Positions 16,974 to 25,443 of a stretch of DNA of 64,000 nt are shown here, piece after piece. The position numbers and the translations under genes were made by a program. The first letter of the stretch is position 1; each line of letters begins with the position of its first letter. Under the pieces are notes generated by a model. It was not told where the DNA came from. It ran no database searches and saw only the letters and a list, made by a program, of their open reading frames with translations. Source of the DNA: Candidatus Woesearchaeota archaeon (GTDB taxonomy: Archaea; Nanobdellota; Nanobdellia; Woesearchaeales; GCA-023898365); contig CP060219.1 of assembly GCA_023898365.1 (NCBI GenBank), positions 186,001-250,000 on the forward strand, in the 5' to 3' direction.

Positions 16974-18926
16974 ATGTTCAAAGTTCAAGCCCCCTTCGCT
17001 CCCTCAGGAGATCAACCACAAGCAATCAAGAAACTTGCAGACGGCCTTGCAAAAGGAATGGCTAAACAAACGCTTCTGGGCGTTACTGGTTCAGGAAAGA
17101 CCTTCACCATGGCTCATGTTATTGAACAATATAAAAAACCGACGCTAGTTATTGCGCACAACAAAACACTTGCCTTCCAACTCTACACCGAACTCAAAGA
17201 ATTCTTTCCAAAAAATAGGGTTGAGTTCTTCATTTCATACTATGATTATTACCAACCTGAAAGTTATCTTCCTGCAACAGACACCTATATTGAAAAAGAT
17301 GCAAAGATCAATAAAAACATAGAAAAAATGCGACTTGCAGCAACAACAAATCTGCTTTCTCGCGAAGATGTCATTGTTGTTGCCTCCGTGTCGTGCATTT
17401 ATGGATTGGGCAATCCCGAAACATACGAAGATCTTCGATTTTTGCTGCAAAGAGGCATGAAAATGAATCGACGCGAGTTACTCACCCAGCTTATTCTCAT
17501 GCAATATGAAAGAAATCAGACAGAACTTGAACCAGGAAGATTTCGAGTGAAAGGAAACACCATTGACCTTATTCCCTCATATGAAGATCATCTCGTTCGC
17601 ATCCAATTAGACGACGAAGGTATTGCCGTAATCAGCATTCTTGACAAACAAAACTTAACTAAACTAGCGACGCCACCAGAGTATCTCCTCTTTCCTGCAA
17701 AACATTTTGTTGTTAAACCAGAAGTTATAGAGGACGCAGTTGAAGGAATCAAAGCAGAATTGCAAGAACATCTTCCAGCACTTGAACAAGAAAACAAACT
17801 TTTTGCCTATCGTCTTAACCAACGCGTCAATCACGATATTGAAATGATTGAAGAGATGGGCTACTGTTCAGGTATTGAAAACTATAGCAGATTCTTTGAC
17901 AAACGAAAACCGGGAGAACGACCATTTTGTTTGCTCGATTATTTCCCAGAAGATTTTCTTCTCATCATTGATGAAAGCCATCAAACCATCCCGCAACTTC
18001 ACGCCATGTATAAAGGAGACCGTTCTCGAAAAGAGACGCTTGTTTCCTATGGGTTTCGCCTCCCAAGCGCGCTTGATAACAGACCGTTAATGTTTGATGA
18101 GTTCAAGAAATTCATGAAACATGTTGTGTTCGTTTCTGCAACGCCAGGCCAATACGAAAAAGATCATTCGGCGCAAATTGTTGAGCAAATCATCAGACCA
18201 ACAGGTCTTGTTGATCCGATCATTGTTCTTCGACCTGCAGAAAACCAAATTGAAGACCTCATCCTAGAAATAAAAGCGTCATTGAAAAAAAACAACAGGG
18301 TTCTGGTAACCACGCTCACTAAACGACTTTCTGAAGAACTAACTAATTATCTTGCTAATCGAGAAATTAAAGTTCGTTATTTACACTCAGAAATTGATTC
18401 GCTTGAACGAACGGAAATCATTCGTCAGCTCCGCCTTGGGACATTTGATGTGCTCATCGGCATTAACTTACTTCGTGAAGGACTTGATATTCCAGAATGC
18501 GGTCTTGTTGCTATTCTTGATGCAGACAAAGAAGGATTCTTGCGTGATGAAAAAAGCCTCATCCAAACTATTGGGCGGGCAGCTCGAAATTCCGAATCGA
18601 AAGTGATCTTATATGCGCAGCACATGACGGACTCTATGCGACGAACAATTACTGAAACAAAGAGAAGACGAGAATTACAATTAGCATATAATGCAAAACA
18701 CAATATCACTCCAACCACCATTAGTAAACCAATAGCGAAAGAAGTGACCATTCTCAAAGATGAAAAATCATTACCGAAAAAAGAAATACCTAATCTTATC
18801 ATTCAACTCGAAGCTGAAATGCGCAAAGCAGCTGATGAGCTCGAGTTTGAAAAAGCAATTCATCTTCGAGAAAGAGTCAGAAAATTACAAAAACTTTTGA
18901 CGCAGAGCAAATCTCAAAAGAAATAA
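16974..18926 (+). CDS. uvrB: Excinuclease ABC subunit B
   Basis: A full-length 650-residue UvrB, the damage-verification helicase of nucleotide excision repair. Walker A GVTGSGKT (36-43), the YYDYYQPESY beta-hairpin region (about 93-102), DESHQTIPQL, motif VI QTIGRAARN and a C-terminal UVR domain (LEAEMRKAADELEFEKAIHL) for UvrC binding are present. UvrABC is bacterial and found in some archaea by transfer; uvrA and uvrC are not in this window. A CATTTAAG box about 27 bp upstream suggests a leaderless message. The MutY-like gene follows after 4 bp, so the two are probably co-transcribed. Confidence 0.96.
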   Translation: MFKVQAPFAPSGDQPQAIKKLADGLAKGMAKQTLLGVTGSGKTFTMAHVIEQYKKPTLVIAHNKTLAFQLYTELKEFFPKNRVEFFISYYDYYQPESYLPATDTYIEKDAKINKNIEKMRLAATTNLLSREDVIVVASVSCIYGLGNPETYEDLRFLLQRGMKMNRRELLTQLILMQYERNQTELEPGRFRVKGNTIDLIPSYEDHLVRIQLDDEGIAVISILDKQNLTKLATPPEYLLFPAKHFVVKPEVIEDAVEGIKAELQEHLPALEQENKLFAYRLNQRVNHDIEMIEEMGYCSGIENYSRFFDKRKPGERPFCLLDYFPEDFLLIIDESHQTIPQLHAMYKGDRSRKETLVSYGFRLPSALDNRPLMFDEFKKFMKHVVFVSATPGQYEKDHSAQIVEQIIRPTGLVDPIIVLRPAENQIEDLILEIKASLKKNNRVLVTTLTKRLSEELTNYLANREIKVRYLHSEIDSLERTEIIRQLRLGTFDVLIGINLLREGLDIPECGLVAILDADKEGFLRDEKSLIQTIGRAARNSESKVILYAQHMTDSMRRTITETKRRRELQLAYNAKHNITPTTISKPIAKEVTILKDEKSLPKKEIPNLIIQLEAEMRKAADELEFEKAIHLRERVRKLQKLLTQSKSQKK

Positions 18927-18930
18927 AAAG

Positions 18931-19794
18931 ATGGGAGCGTCACCGCTTGCTATGCATACACCAAAAAGAAATCTCCAACAAATAAGATCCAGTTCTATTA
19001 CTTCAACAACTATTCTGGCTTTTCGAAAAAAAATATTCTCCTTCTATAAAAAAAACGCAAGAGATCTTCCGTGGAGAAAAACAACGAATCCTTACAACAT
19101 TCTTGTCAGCGAAGTCATGCTCCAGCAAACACAAGTTGATCGAGTCAAAGAAAAGTATATACTGTGGATAAAGCAATTTCCAGATTTCGAGACGCTCGCA
19201 AAAGCACCCTTATCTCACGTGCTTACCGTATGGTCTGGGTTAGGATACAATAGCAGAGCAAAACGACTGCAAGATCTTGCAAAAATAGTAGTAACTGATT
19301 TGCACGGGGTACTTCCTGATGGTCCTGAAGAACTCCAAAAATTACCAGGTATTGGACCCTATACGTCAAAGAGCATTCTCATATTTGCAAAAAACAGACC
19401 GCTGGCGACTGTTGACACCAATATTAGACGCATTCTCATGCACGAATTTTCATTACCGACAACGTATTCTGAAAAACAAATCGAAGAACTTGCGCTACTA
19501 CTCTTACCAAGAAGAAGATCCAGAGATTGGCATAACGCACTCATGGATTACGGATCGCTTGTTCTCACAAGCAAAAAAACAGGGATTGCGCCAAAAACTA
19601 AACAATCAACGTTTCAAGGTTCAACAAGATGGTATCGTGGCCAAATACTTAAACTTCTTACTGAGAAGAAAAACGTTACTAAGAAAAGCATTTACACGAA
19701 CTATGAAAAGGAACTCATTGATCCAATTATAAAAAATCTCATTTCAGAAGGCCTCATTTGTGAAAAAAAAGATCGCATCTCACTGCCAACATAA
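18931..19794 (+). CDS. mutY: MutY-like adenine DNA glycosylase without Fe-S ligands
   Basis: A 287-residue HhH-GPD glycosylase of the MutY group, which removes adenine opposite 8-oxoguanine. Visible are SEVMLQQTQVDRV with the MutY-specific catalytic Glu61, the helix-hairpin-helix LPGIGPYTSKSI (138-149) and VDTNIRRIL with the GPD Asp162. The C-terminal [4Fe-4S] cluster is absent: the region where four cysteines should lie reads YGSLVLTSKKTGIAPKTKQS, without cysteine. The NUDIX-like 8-oxoG recognition domain of bacterial MutY is also missing; a short winged-helix-like tail ends the protein. Cluster-less MutY proteins are known in other lineages. It starts 4 bp after uvrB; a second ATG (codon 8) is an alternative start. 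Confidence 0.85.
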   Translation: MGASPLAMHTPKRNLQQIRSSSITSTTILAFRKKIFSFYKKNARDLPWRKTTNPYNILVSEVMLQQTQVDRVKEKYILWIKQFPDFETLAKAPLSHVLTVWSGLGYNSRAKRLQDLAKIVVTDLHGVLPDGPEELQKLPGIGPYTSKSILIFAKNRPLATVDTNIRRILMHEFSLPTTYSEKQIEELALLLLPRRRSRDWHNALMDYGSLVLTSKKTGIAPKTKQSTFQGSTRWYRGQILKLLTEKKNVTKKSIYTNYEKELIDPIIKNLISEGLICEKKDRISLPT

Positions 19795-19852
19795 AATTTA
19801 TAAACATCGCTTCTCTTGAAAATGATGAGGTCCTGTAAAAGGGGTGAGGGTA

Positions 19853-20476
19853 ATGTTCGGTCTAAATAAGAAAAGAGAGCAGAGTGAAGAGGAGCAAATG
19901 GCAGGAATGCAACAAAATGCAATGCCACAACAGCAAATGGCGCAGCCAATGGTGCAAGAGGAACAATCCCCTGTGCAGCACCAACATGCACCACAACATC
20001 CCATTCACCGAAAGCCTCACGAACAACACCATCACGTTACGCATCGGGCAGTCCATCATGCGCAGGCACATAAAGAAGATTTTCATGAGCTCATGCATGA
20101 CGCGCTTCGCAACCCAACAGACATTATCAAACGTTTGGAGTTGATCCAGTTTATCGATGAGGAACTTAAGAAATTCTTGCTCGAACGAGATGAACTTGAA
20201 GCGATAAAGTTCAAACTCAATCACATTCACAAAGACTTAAAGAATCTCATTCTTGACCCTGAAACGAACAAGCTTCATGTTGTCATTGACCACAATGAAG
20301 AAGTCCGTCAACTCGAAGAGGATCTTTGTGCAATTTTTGACAGCTTTGTCAAAAGAAGCAAGGACTTTGAAAAGATTGCCGTTGATCGAAAAAAACTCTT
20401 CGAAACGACTGTGCAAATTAACAGTCAAGACATCAGCAATTGGGGCAGATATTTGGAAAATCTCTTCCATGAATGA
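19853..20476 (+). CDS. Hypothetical Gln/His-rich, helical protein
   Basis: A 207-residue protein with an unusual N-terminal low-complexity region (about 10-75) rich in Gln, Met, His and Pro (MAGMQQNAMPQQQMAQPMV, then many histidines), followed by a helical C-terminal domain (about 80-207: LERDELEAIKFKLNHIHKDL, LEEDLCAIFDSFVKRSKDF). The ATG at 19853-19855 has GGTGAGGG just upstream; a GTG three codons earlier lies inside that site. A TTTATAAAC box lies at about 19797-19805. The histidine-rich part could bind metal, but that is only composition. It lies between the repair genes and the ABC operon. Family not recognised. Confidence 0.6.
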   Translation: MFGLNKKREQSEEEQMAGMQQNAMPQQQMAQPMVQEEQSPVQHQHAPQHPIHRKPHEQHHHVTHRAVHHAQAHKEDFHELMHDALRNPTDIIKRLELIQFIDEELKKFLLERDELEAIKFKLNHIHKDLKNLILDPETNKLHVVIDHNEEVRQLEEDLCAIFDSFVKRSKDFEKIAVDRKKLFETTVQINSQDISNWGRYLENLFHE

Positions 20477-20537
20477 TTTTCAAAATGGGAGATTGCATCC
20501 ACAAACTTCTTAAAGTGTAATTGCTTTCAGAAAGCCT

Positions 20538-21302
20538 ATGAGCGAGGCAATTATTAGACTTGATGATGTGAAGCGATTCTATCAAATGGGCGAAGTTACC
20601 GTTAGAGCTCTCAATGGAGTTTCTCTTTCAGTTTCAAAAGGAGAATTTGTTGCAATTATTGGCAAATCAGGTTCTGGAAAAAGCACGCTCGTCAATCAAG
20701 TAGGCTGTCTTGATACGCCAACCGAAGGCGCAGTTTACTTAAGCGGACAAAACATTGCCAACATGGATGAAAGCGATCTTGCACGGGTCAGAGGTAGAAA
20801 GATCGGGTTTATCTTCCAAACATTTAATCTCATGCCAACACTCAATGTCGAAGACAATGTTGGGTTGCCTCTTCTTTTTCAGCGCGTTCCCGAAGCAGAA
20901 GCAAAAAGACGAGTGTCACATGTGCTCAAACTCGTCGATTTGGAAGATCGCAGAGATCATAAGCCTGGAGAATTATCGGGCGGTCAACGACAACGAGTCG
21001 CTATTGCAAGAGCATTGGTGAATAATCCTGAAGTCATCCTTGCCGATGAACCAACAGGGAATCTGGACAGCAAGACAGGAAAACAGATTATTGATTTTTT
21101 ACTCAAACTAAATAAAGAAGAAAAAGTCACCATTATTTTGGTAACACACGATGATGATATTGCAGGCCTTGCAAAGCGCACGGTCATTCTTAGTGATGGA
21201 AAGATTATCAAAGAACAAGTAAATTCGGAGAAGTCTCGCAATGAAGCCCTTCAACGAATAAATGCTTCTGTTGCTTTGAAAACGAATGGGGTGTCCTCAT
21301 GA
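20538..21302 (+). CDS. ABC transporter ATPase (LolD/MacB type)
   Basis: A 254-residue ATP-binding subunit: Walker A GKSGSGKSTL, Q-loop IFQTFNLMPTL, signature LSGGQRQRVAIARAL, Walker B VILADEPTGNLD and H-loop LVTHDDD. The IGFIFQTFNLMPTLNVEDNV stretch is typical of the MacB/LolD/FtsE branch, which works with FtsX-like permeases to move peptides or extract lipoproteins and envelope components. It opens a four-gene operon: the stop overlaps the ATG of the next gene (ATGA, 21299-21302), followed by two FtsX-type permeases. A TTCTTAAAG box 25-30 bp upstream predicts a leaderless start. Confidence 0.93.
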   Translation: MSEAIIRLDDVKRFYQMGEVTVRALNGVSLSVSKGEFVAIIGKSGSGKSTLVNQVGCLDTPTEGAVYLSGQNIANMDESDLARVRGRKIGFIFQTFNLMPTLNVEDNVGLPLLFQRVPEAEAKRRVSHVLKLVDLEDRRDHKPGELSGGQRQRVAIARALVNNPEVILADEPTGNLDSKTGKQIIDFLLKLNKEEKVTIILVTHDDDIAGLAKRTVILSDGKIIKEQVNSEKSRNEALQRINASVALKTNGVSS

Positions 21303-22531
21303 AATTAATGACAAACATTGTTGGAGTACTATTGTTGGTAGCACTATTAAGCATGCCTTTCTCATTTGCTGCAGATGCAGCATTTATCAAGGCAACATTC
21401 CTTGGTCAGGATCCTGATCCCGTCGGACCGGGAGATTATGTTGATCTTCGCTGGAAGATTGAAAATTATGGCGGCACGAGTGATGATCTGACATTTAAAA
21501 TAAATTTGCAGTATCCGTTCAGTCTTGATGCTGGCGAATCATTAGAAAAAAACATTGGAAGTCTTGATGGCTATCAAGTTGCAGAGAATGGCGTTATTGT
21601 CAAATGGCGCGTGCGTGTTGCTTCAGATGCTGTTGAAGGAACTTCAAATGTCAACCTTAATTTCTGGAACACGAACGATCCAGAATCCTACTCTGGAGAA
21701 ACTGCAGAACGTGCAGTGACTATTCGTTCTTCAGATTCGGGTATTGACATTCGAGAAGTCATTGTTGAACCAAAAGAAGCAGAACTTGGAAAGACATTTG
21801 ATTTAACTGTCAACCTTGTTAACAGAGGTAGTTCCTTTGTTAATAATGTTAAAATCAGTACCCATGACGAATCCTTTATTCCAATAAACACAGCCAATCA
21901 AAAAGTCATTAGTAGAATGCTCGCTGGCGAATCAAAATCGGTGACGTTTAAGTTTTTTGTTGACCCTTCAGCAGATGTGAGTGTTCATCCACTGCCAATC
22001 TACATAAACTACACGGATAAATTCGGCACTTCTTACTCCATCAACAGCATCATCGGCATCCCAGTCAATGTGATTCCGTTGTATTTAACCAACCTTGAAA
22101 CAACAGAAATATTCCAAGCGGGCCAGAATGGGGAAGTTGTGGTGAGCATATCAAACATAGGAAAGAACGATATTAATTTTGTTGTTCTCGAATTGCTTGA
22201 TGGCGAAGGATATGAAGTTATTGGTTCTACAAAAAATTATCTTGGTAACCTTGAAAGCGATGACTTCGAAACAGGACAATACAATATGTATGTTGAGCCA
22301 ACAGTCCAAGACAATGTTCCACTCAATTTCATGATTTATTACAGCGACAGTTATGATAGATCATACAATGAAACCTTTGTCATAAATCACAGAATCTACT
22401 CAAAAGAGGAAGGGATGCGTTTAGGTCTTGTTGCAAAACCTAATTACGTTGGAAACATCATCCTCCTTCTGATTGTTGTTGGCATCGTCTTCTTTGTGTG
22501 GAAGAGAAGAGGCAAAAAAAAGCGACATTAA
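21299..22531 (+). CDS. COG1361-like surface protein in ABC operon
   Basis: A 410-residue protein with a signal peptide (VGVLLLVALLSMPFSFAADA), three or so Ig-like/CARDB beta-sandwich repeats (PDPVGPGDYVDLRWKIENYG; EAELGKTFDLTVNLVNRGSS; ETTEIFQAGQNGEVVVSISN), and a C-terminal membrane helix (NIILLLIVVGIVFFVWKRRG) with a basic cytoplasmic tail. Proteins like this (COG1361, S-layer-related) are common beside archaeal MacB-like ABC transporters. It overlaps the ATPase gene and precedes two permease genes, so it is probably the extracytoplasmic partner of the transporter, analogous in position to MacA, though not homologous to it. Confidence 0.8.
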   Translation: MKLMTNIVGVLLLVALLSMPFSFAADAAFIKATFLGQDPDPVGPGDYVDLRWKIENYGGTSDDLTFKINLQYPFSLDAGESLEKNIGSLDGYQVAENGVIVKWRVRVASDAVEGTSNVNLNFWNTNDPESYSGETAERAVTIRSSDSGIDIREVIVEPKEAELGKTFDLTVNLVNRGSSFVNNVKISTHDESFIPINTANQKVISRMLAGESKSVTFKFFVDPSADVSVHPLPIYINYTDKFGTSYSINSIIGIPVNVIPLYLTNLETTEIFQAGQNGEVVVSISNIGKNDINFVVLELLDGEGYEVIGSTKNYLGNLESDDFETGQYNMYVEPTVQDNVPLNFMIYYSDSYDRSYNETFVINHRIYSKEEGMRLGLVAKPNYVGNIILLLIVVGIVFFVWKRRGKKKRH

Positions 22532-22558
22532 GAAAAGTTGTATTTGCGGGGAGAAGGA

Positions 22559-23761
22559 ATGATAAAACAGCTCCTGCGCATGAGTTTAAAGTCGCTGAAA
22601 GAGCGAAGCGTGCGTAGTTGGATAACGATTTTTGGCATTGTTATTTCTATTGCCGTCATTCTTATTCTTCTTTCCCTCTCGGCAGGCTTGCAAGGAGCGG
22701 TCGAAGACTTATTCGACGACTTTGGCAGAAATAGAATCATCATCATGTCAAGTTTTGATGATCCAACGAGTCTTGGCGCTCAGCGACTTCTTGAAAAAGA
22801 TGTAGAGGCTGTTGCGAAATTACCTTATTTTAAAGCAGTCATTCCTTTTGTTGCGCAAGGAAGCCAACAAGTAATTTTCAAAGGTGAAGAACGCTACATT
22901 TCCGTTTCAGGCATACCCAATGATGATGCGGAGTTACTTGACAAAGAGTATAAAATAACAGAAAACCTTGTTGAAGGAAGAACGTTTAGGGATAATGAAG
23001 AACGAGTTGCGATTCTTGGCAACAATGTTGCGTATGACAATGATGTCTACTTTACGAAACAAGTGCATATTCGTAACAGCATCATCATTAATGGACAGAA
23101 ATATACGGTCATCGGTATTTACAAGAAATATGGCACTGATGATGATAATATGATTATGATTCCTATGCAAGAAGCACAAGAAATGTTTGGACTCGTCGGC
23201 GAAGTAAGTGCCATCGATGCAATTGTCAAGGACGGGTATGATATGGATCAAGTCGAGACAAGACTAACAAAACTTCTCGAAAAACGAAAAGGAGAAGATA
23301 ATTTCCTGGTGATGACCCCTGAATCAATTATCAAACAGTTCAATAGTGTCATGGGCATCGTTCAAGGAATTTTACTTGGCATCGCATTTATTAGCTTAGT
23401 GGTCGGTGCGATAGGCATTGCAAACACTATGTTTACTTCAGTGCTTGAGCGCGAACAAGAAATAGGTATTATGAAGAGTATTGGCGCGACAAACGGCAAC
23501 ATCACCACCTTGTTTTTGTTTGAAAGCGGATTTATCGGAACTGCAGGAGGAGTTGTTGGCGTGATTATTGGCATTGGCGGCACGATTCTTATTGGCGCGA
23601 TTGCAGAAGCTTCAGGATTTAGTCTTCTTAAAACAAGCATCTCGCCTATGCACGTCGCATTTTGCATACTCTTTTCATTTATTATCGGCATGGTAAGCGG
23701 CGCAATACCCAGTTATTTAGGTTCAAAAAAGAGGATAATTGACACGTTACGTCAAGATTGA
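22559..23761 (+). CDS. FtsX/MacB-type ABC permease 1
   Basis: A 400-residue permease with the MacB-PCD plan: an N-terminal membrane helix (SWITIFGIVISIAVILILLS), a large extracytoplasmic domain (about 60-270), then three helices of the FtsX domain (GIAFISLVVGAIGIANTMFT, FIGTAGGVVGVIIGIGG, FCILFSFIIGMVSGAIPSYL). VLEREQEIGIMKSIGAT is the characteristic loop contacting the ATPase. The ATG at 22559-22561 has GGGGAGAAGGA upstream and is preferred over a TTG seven codons earlier. It is 44% or so similar by eye in layout to the next gene, implying duplication (percentage not computed). Confidence 0.88.
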   Translation: MIKQLLRMSLKSLKERSVRSWITIFGIVISIAVILILLSLSAGLQGAVEDLFDDFGRNRIIIMSSFDDPTSLGAQRLLEKDVEAVAKLPYFKAVIPFVAQGSQQVIFKGEERYISVSGIPNDDAELLDKEYKITENLVEGRTFRDNEERVAILGNNVAYDNDVYFTKQVHIRNSIIINGQKYTVIGIYKKYGTDDDNMIMIPMQEAQEMFGLVGEVSAIDAIVKDGYDMDQVETRLTKLLEKRKGEDNFLVMTPESIIKQFNSVMGIVQGILLGIAFISLVVGAIGIANTMFTSVLEREQEIGIMKSIGATNGNITTLFLFESGFIGTAGGVVGVIIGIGGTILIGAIAEASGFSLLKTSISPMHVAFCILFSFIIGMVSGAIPSYLGSKKRIIDTLRQD

Positions 23762-23765
23762 TCAC

Positions 23766-24962
23766 ATGGTAGGATTTCAAAAACAATTGTTTCGGCTCGT
23801 GCTTGCACAGTTCAAGCACAGAAAGCTTCGCTCAGCACTTACAGTAGTTGGTGTTGTAATTGGCATTGCCGCAATTGTTAGCCTTATTACCATGAGTAAC
23901 GCTCTTAAAGCAGGCATTGTGGGAGAACTCGATCGATTCGGATCAGATGAAATTCTTATGACAGCGAAGGCATCAGCAAGCGGAGGTCCCCCCTCAGGCT
24001 TCGGGTTGCTTACAACAGATGATGTGAAAGTGCTTGACACCATACCGCAACTTATCAGAATAGATCCTCTTCTGGTACAAAATGCGCGCATAACATTCGG
24101 TCAAGAACATATTACTACACTTACTCGAGGAACAGAAATCACAGAAGAGTTCAAGGATTTTGTAAAAGAAGATTTGCTTGAGGGAAGGTACTTAGAAAGC
24201 GGCGACTACAAGAAATTAAATATTGGCTACAAACTTGCAAAAGATACGTTCAAAAAAGAAATCTTTGTTGGCAGCAGCATCAAAATAAACGATGAAAAAT
24301 TTCAAGTAGTGGGCATTTTTGAAGAACAAGGAGATCTTGCAACCGACATGTTTATCTTTACGGATATTGGAAGCTTACGAGATCTGTTTGGTGATCAAAA
24401 AGCTATTACGGCAATAAAAGCAAAGGTAGTATCTGGAGCAGATATTGACGATGTCGTCATCAAAGTACAAAATAAGCTCGAACGGTCCAGAGGAAAAGAT
24501 GATATTGGCGTAGTCACCCCAGAACAGATCAAAGAACAAATAGGTAGTCTTCTTGGTGTTGTGAACATCGTCGTCTACTCAATTGCGCTTATCAGTCTGA
24601 TCGTCGGAGCTCTTGGCATTATGAATTCTCTCTTTACGTCCGTCCTTCAACGAACAAAAGAAATAGGAACTATGAAAGCAATAGGTGCAAGAAACAGCGA
24701 AATTGTCATCATCTTTTTAGCTGAAAGCGCACTCATTGGTCTTGTTGGAGGAATCATTGGCGTACTATTGGGCCTTGGCGCAGGATATGGGGTTATTGGC
24801 ATCCTCAACACCTTCGGATTCATTAAACTTACCATCGGTCTTGATTACGTTCTCATCGCAGCAGCGCTTGGCGTCAGTCTGGTCGTAGGCATTCTTTCAG
24901 GACTCTTACCGGCCATTCACGCTTCAAGACTCCAACCAATCAAAGCATTACATCATGAATAA
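23766..24962 (+). CDS. FtsX/MacB-type ABC permease 2
   Basis: A 398-residue permease with the same architecture as its upstream neighbour: N-terminal helix (ALTVVGVVIGIAAIVSLITM), periplasm-like external domain, and three C-terminal helices with the VLQRTKEIGTMKAIGARNSE coupling motif. Two related but different permeases in tandem suggest a heterodimeric membrane core driven by the single ATPase at 20538. The ATG at 23766-23768 begins 4 bp after the upstream stop; a TTG nine codons earlier overlaps the previous gene and is less likely. The operon appears to end here; the next gene has its own TATA-like box. Confidence 0.88.
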   Translation: MVGFQKQLFRLVLAQFKHRKLRSALTVVGVVIGIAAIVSLITMSNALKAGIVGELDRFGSDEILMTAKASASGGPPSGFGLLTTDDVKVLDTIPQLIRIDPLLVQNARITFGQEHITTLTRGTEITEEFKDFVKEDLLEGRYLESGDYKKLNIGYKLAKDTFKKEIFVGSSIKINDEKFQVVGIFEEQGDLATDMFIFTDIGSLRDLFGDQKAITAIKAKVVSGADIDDVVIKVQNKLERSRGKDDIGVVTPEQIKEQIGSLLGVVNIVVYSIALISLIVGALGIMNSLFTSVLQRTKEIGTMKAIGARNSEIVIIFLAESALIGLVGGIIGVLLGLGAGYGVIGILNTFGFIKLTIGLDYVLIAAALGVSLVVGILSGLLPAIHASRLQPIKALHHE

Positions 24963-25002
24963 GCAAAACAACCTTTAAAAAAGCAGGTTGATTCTCCCTA
25001 TC

Positions 25003-25434
25003 ATGACACTCGAACCATTTACCTTTCTTGAGCATACCGCTGATGCAAAATTTATTGCTCGAGGAAAAACATTAGAAGAAGCATTTGCAAATGCAGCAAG
25101 AGCAACCTTTGCTATCATGACAGATATTGCTCTTGTAAAACAAACAATAGCGAAAACTATTGAGGTAAAAGCAACAAAACTTGAACCTCTCCTCTATGAC
25201 TTTCTTGAAGCACTTATCTATTATCTTGATACAGAAGGATTTCTTCTTGCAAAAGTAACTTCTTTAGACATAATCAGAGATAACGATCAATTTATTCTCA
25301 AAGCAAACATTCTTGGAGATAGTGCAGAATCCTATGATGTGCACACCGCGGTCAAATCGGTAACGTACAACGACATGTTCATAAATCAAGATGACCAAGG
25401 GCATTATGAAATCCAAGTCGTGCATGACTTGTAA
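25003..25434 (+). CDS. Archaease
   Basis: A 143-residue archaease, the protein that activates RtcB by promoting guanylylation and turnover and broadens its nucleotide use. The family start FTFLEHTADAKFIARGKTLE, the central LLYDFLEALIYYLDTEGF and the C-terminal VKSVTYNDMFI with EIQVVHDL are typical, with the metal-binding Asp in HTADAK and the Asp near the C-terminus. The ATG at 25003-25005 was chosen because a CTTTAAAAAAG box lies about 28 bp upstream. The RtcB gene follows after 9 bp, an arrangement seen in many archaea. Confidence 0.93.
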   Translation: MTLEPFTFLEHTADAKFIARGKTLEEAFANAARATFAIMTDIALVKQTIAKTIEVKATKLEPLLYDFLEALIYYLDTEGFLLAKVTSLDIIRDNDQFILKANILGDSAESYDVHTAVKSVTYNDMFINQDDQGHYEIQVVHDL

Positions 25435-25443
25435 GGAGATACT

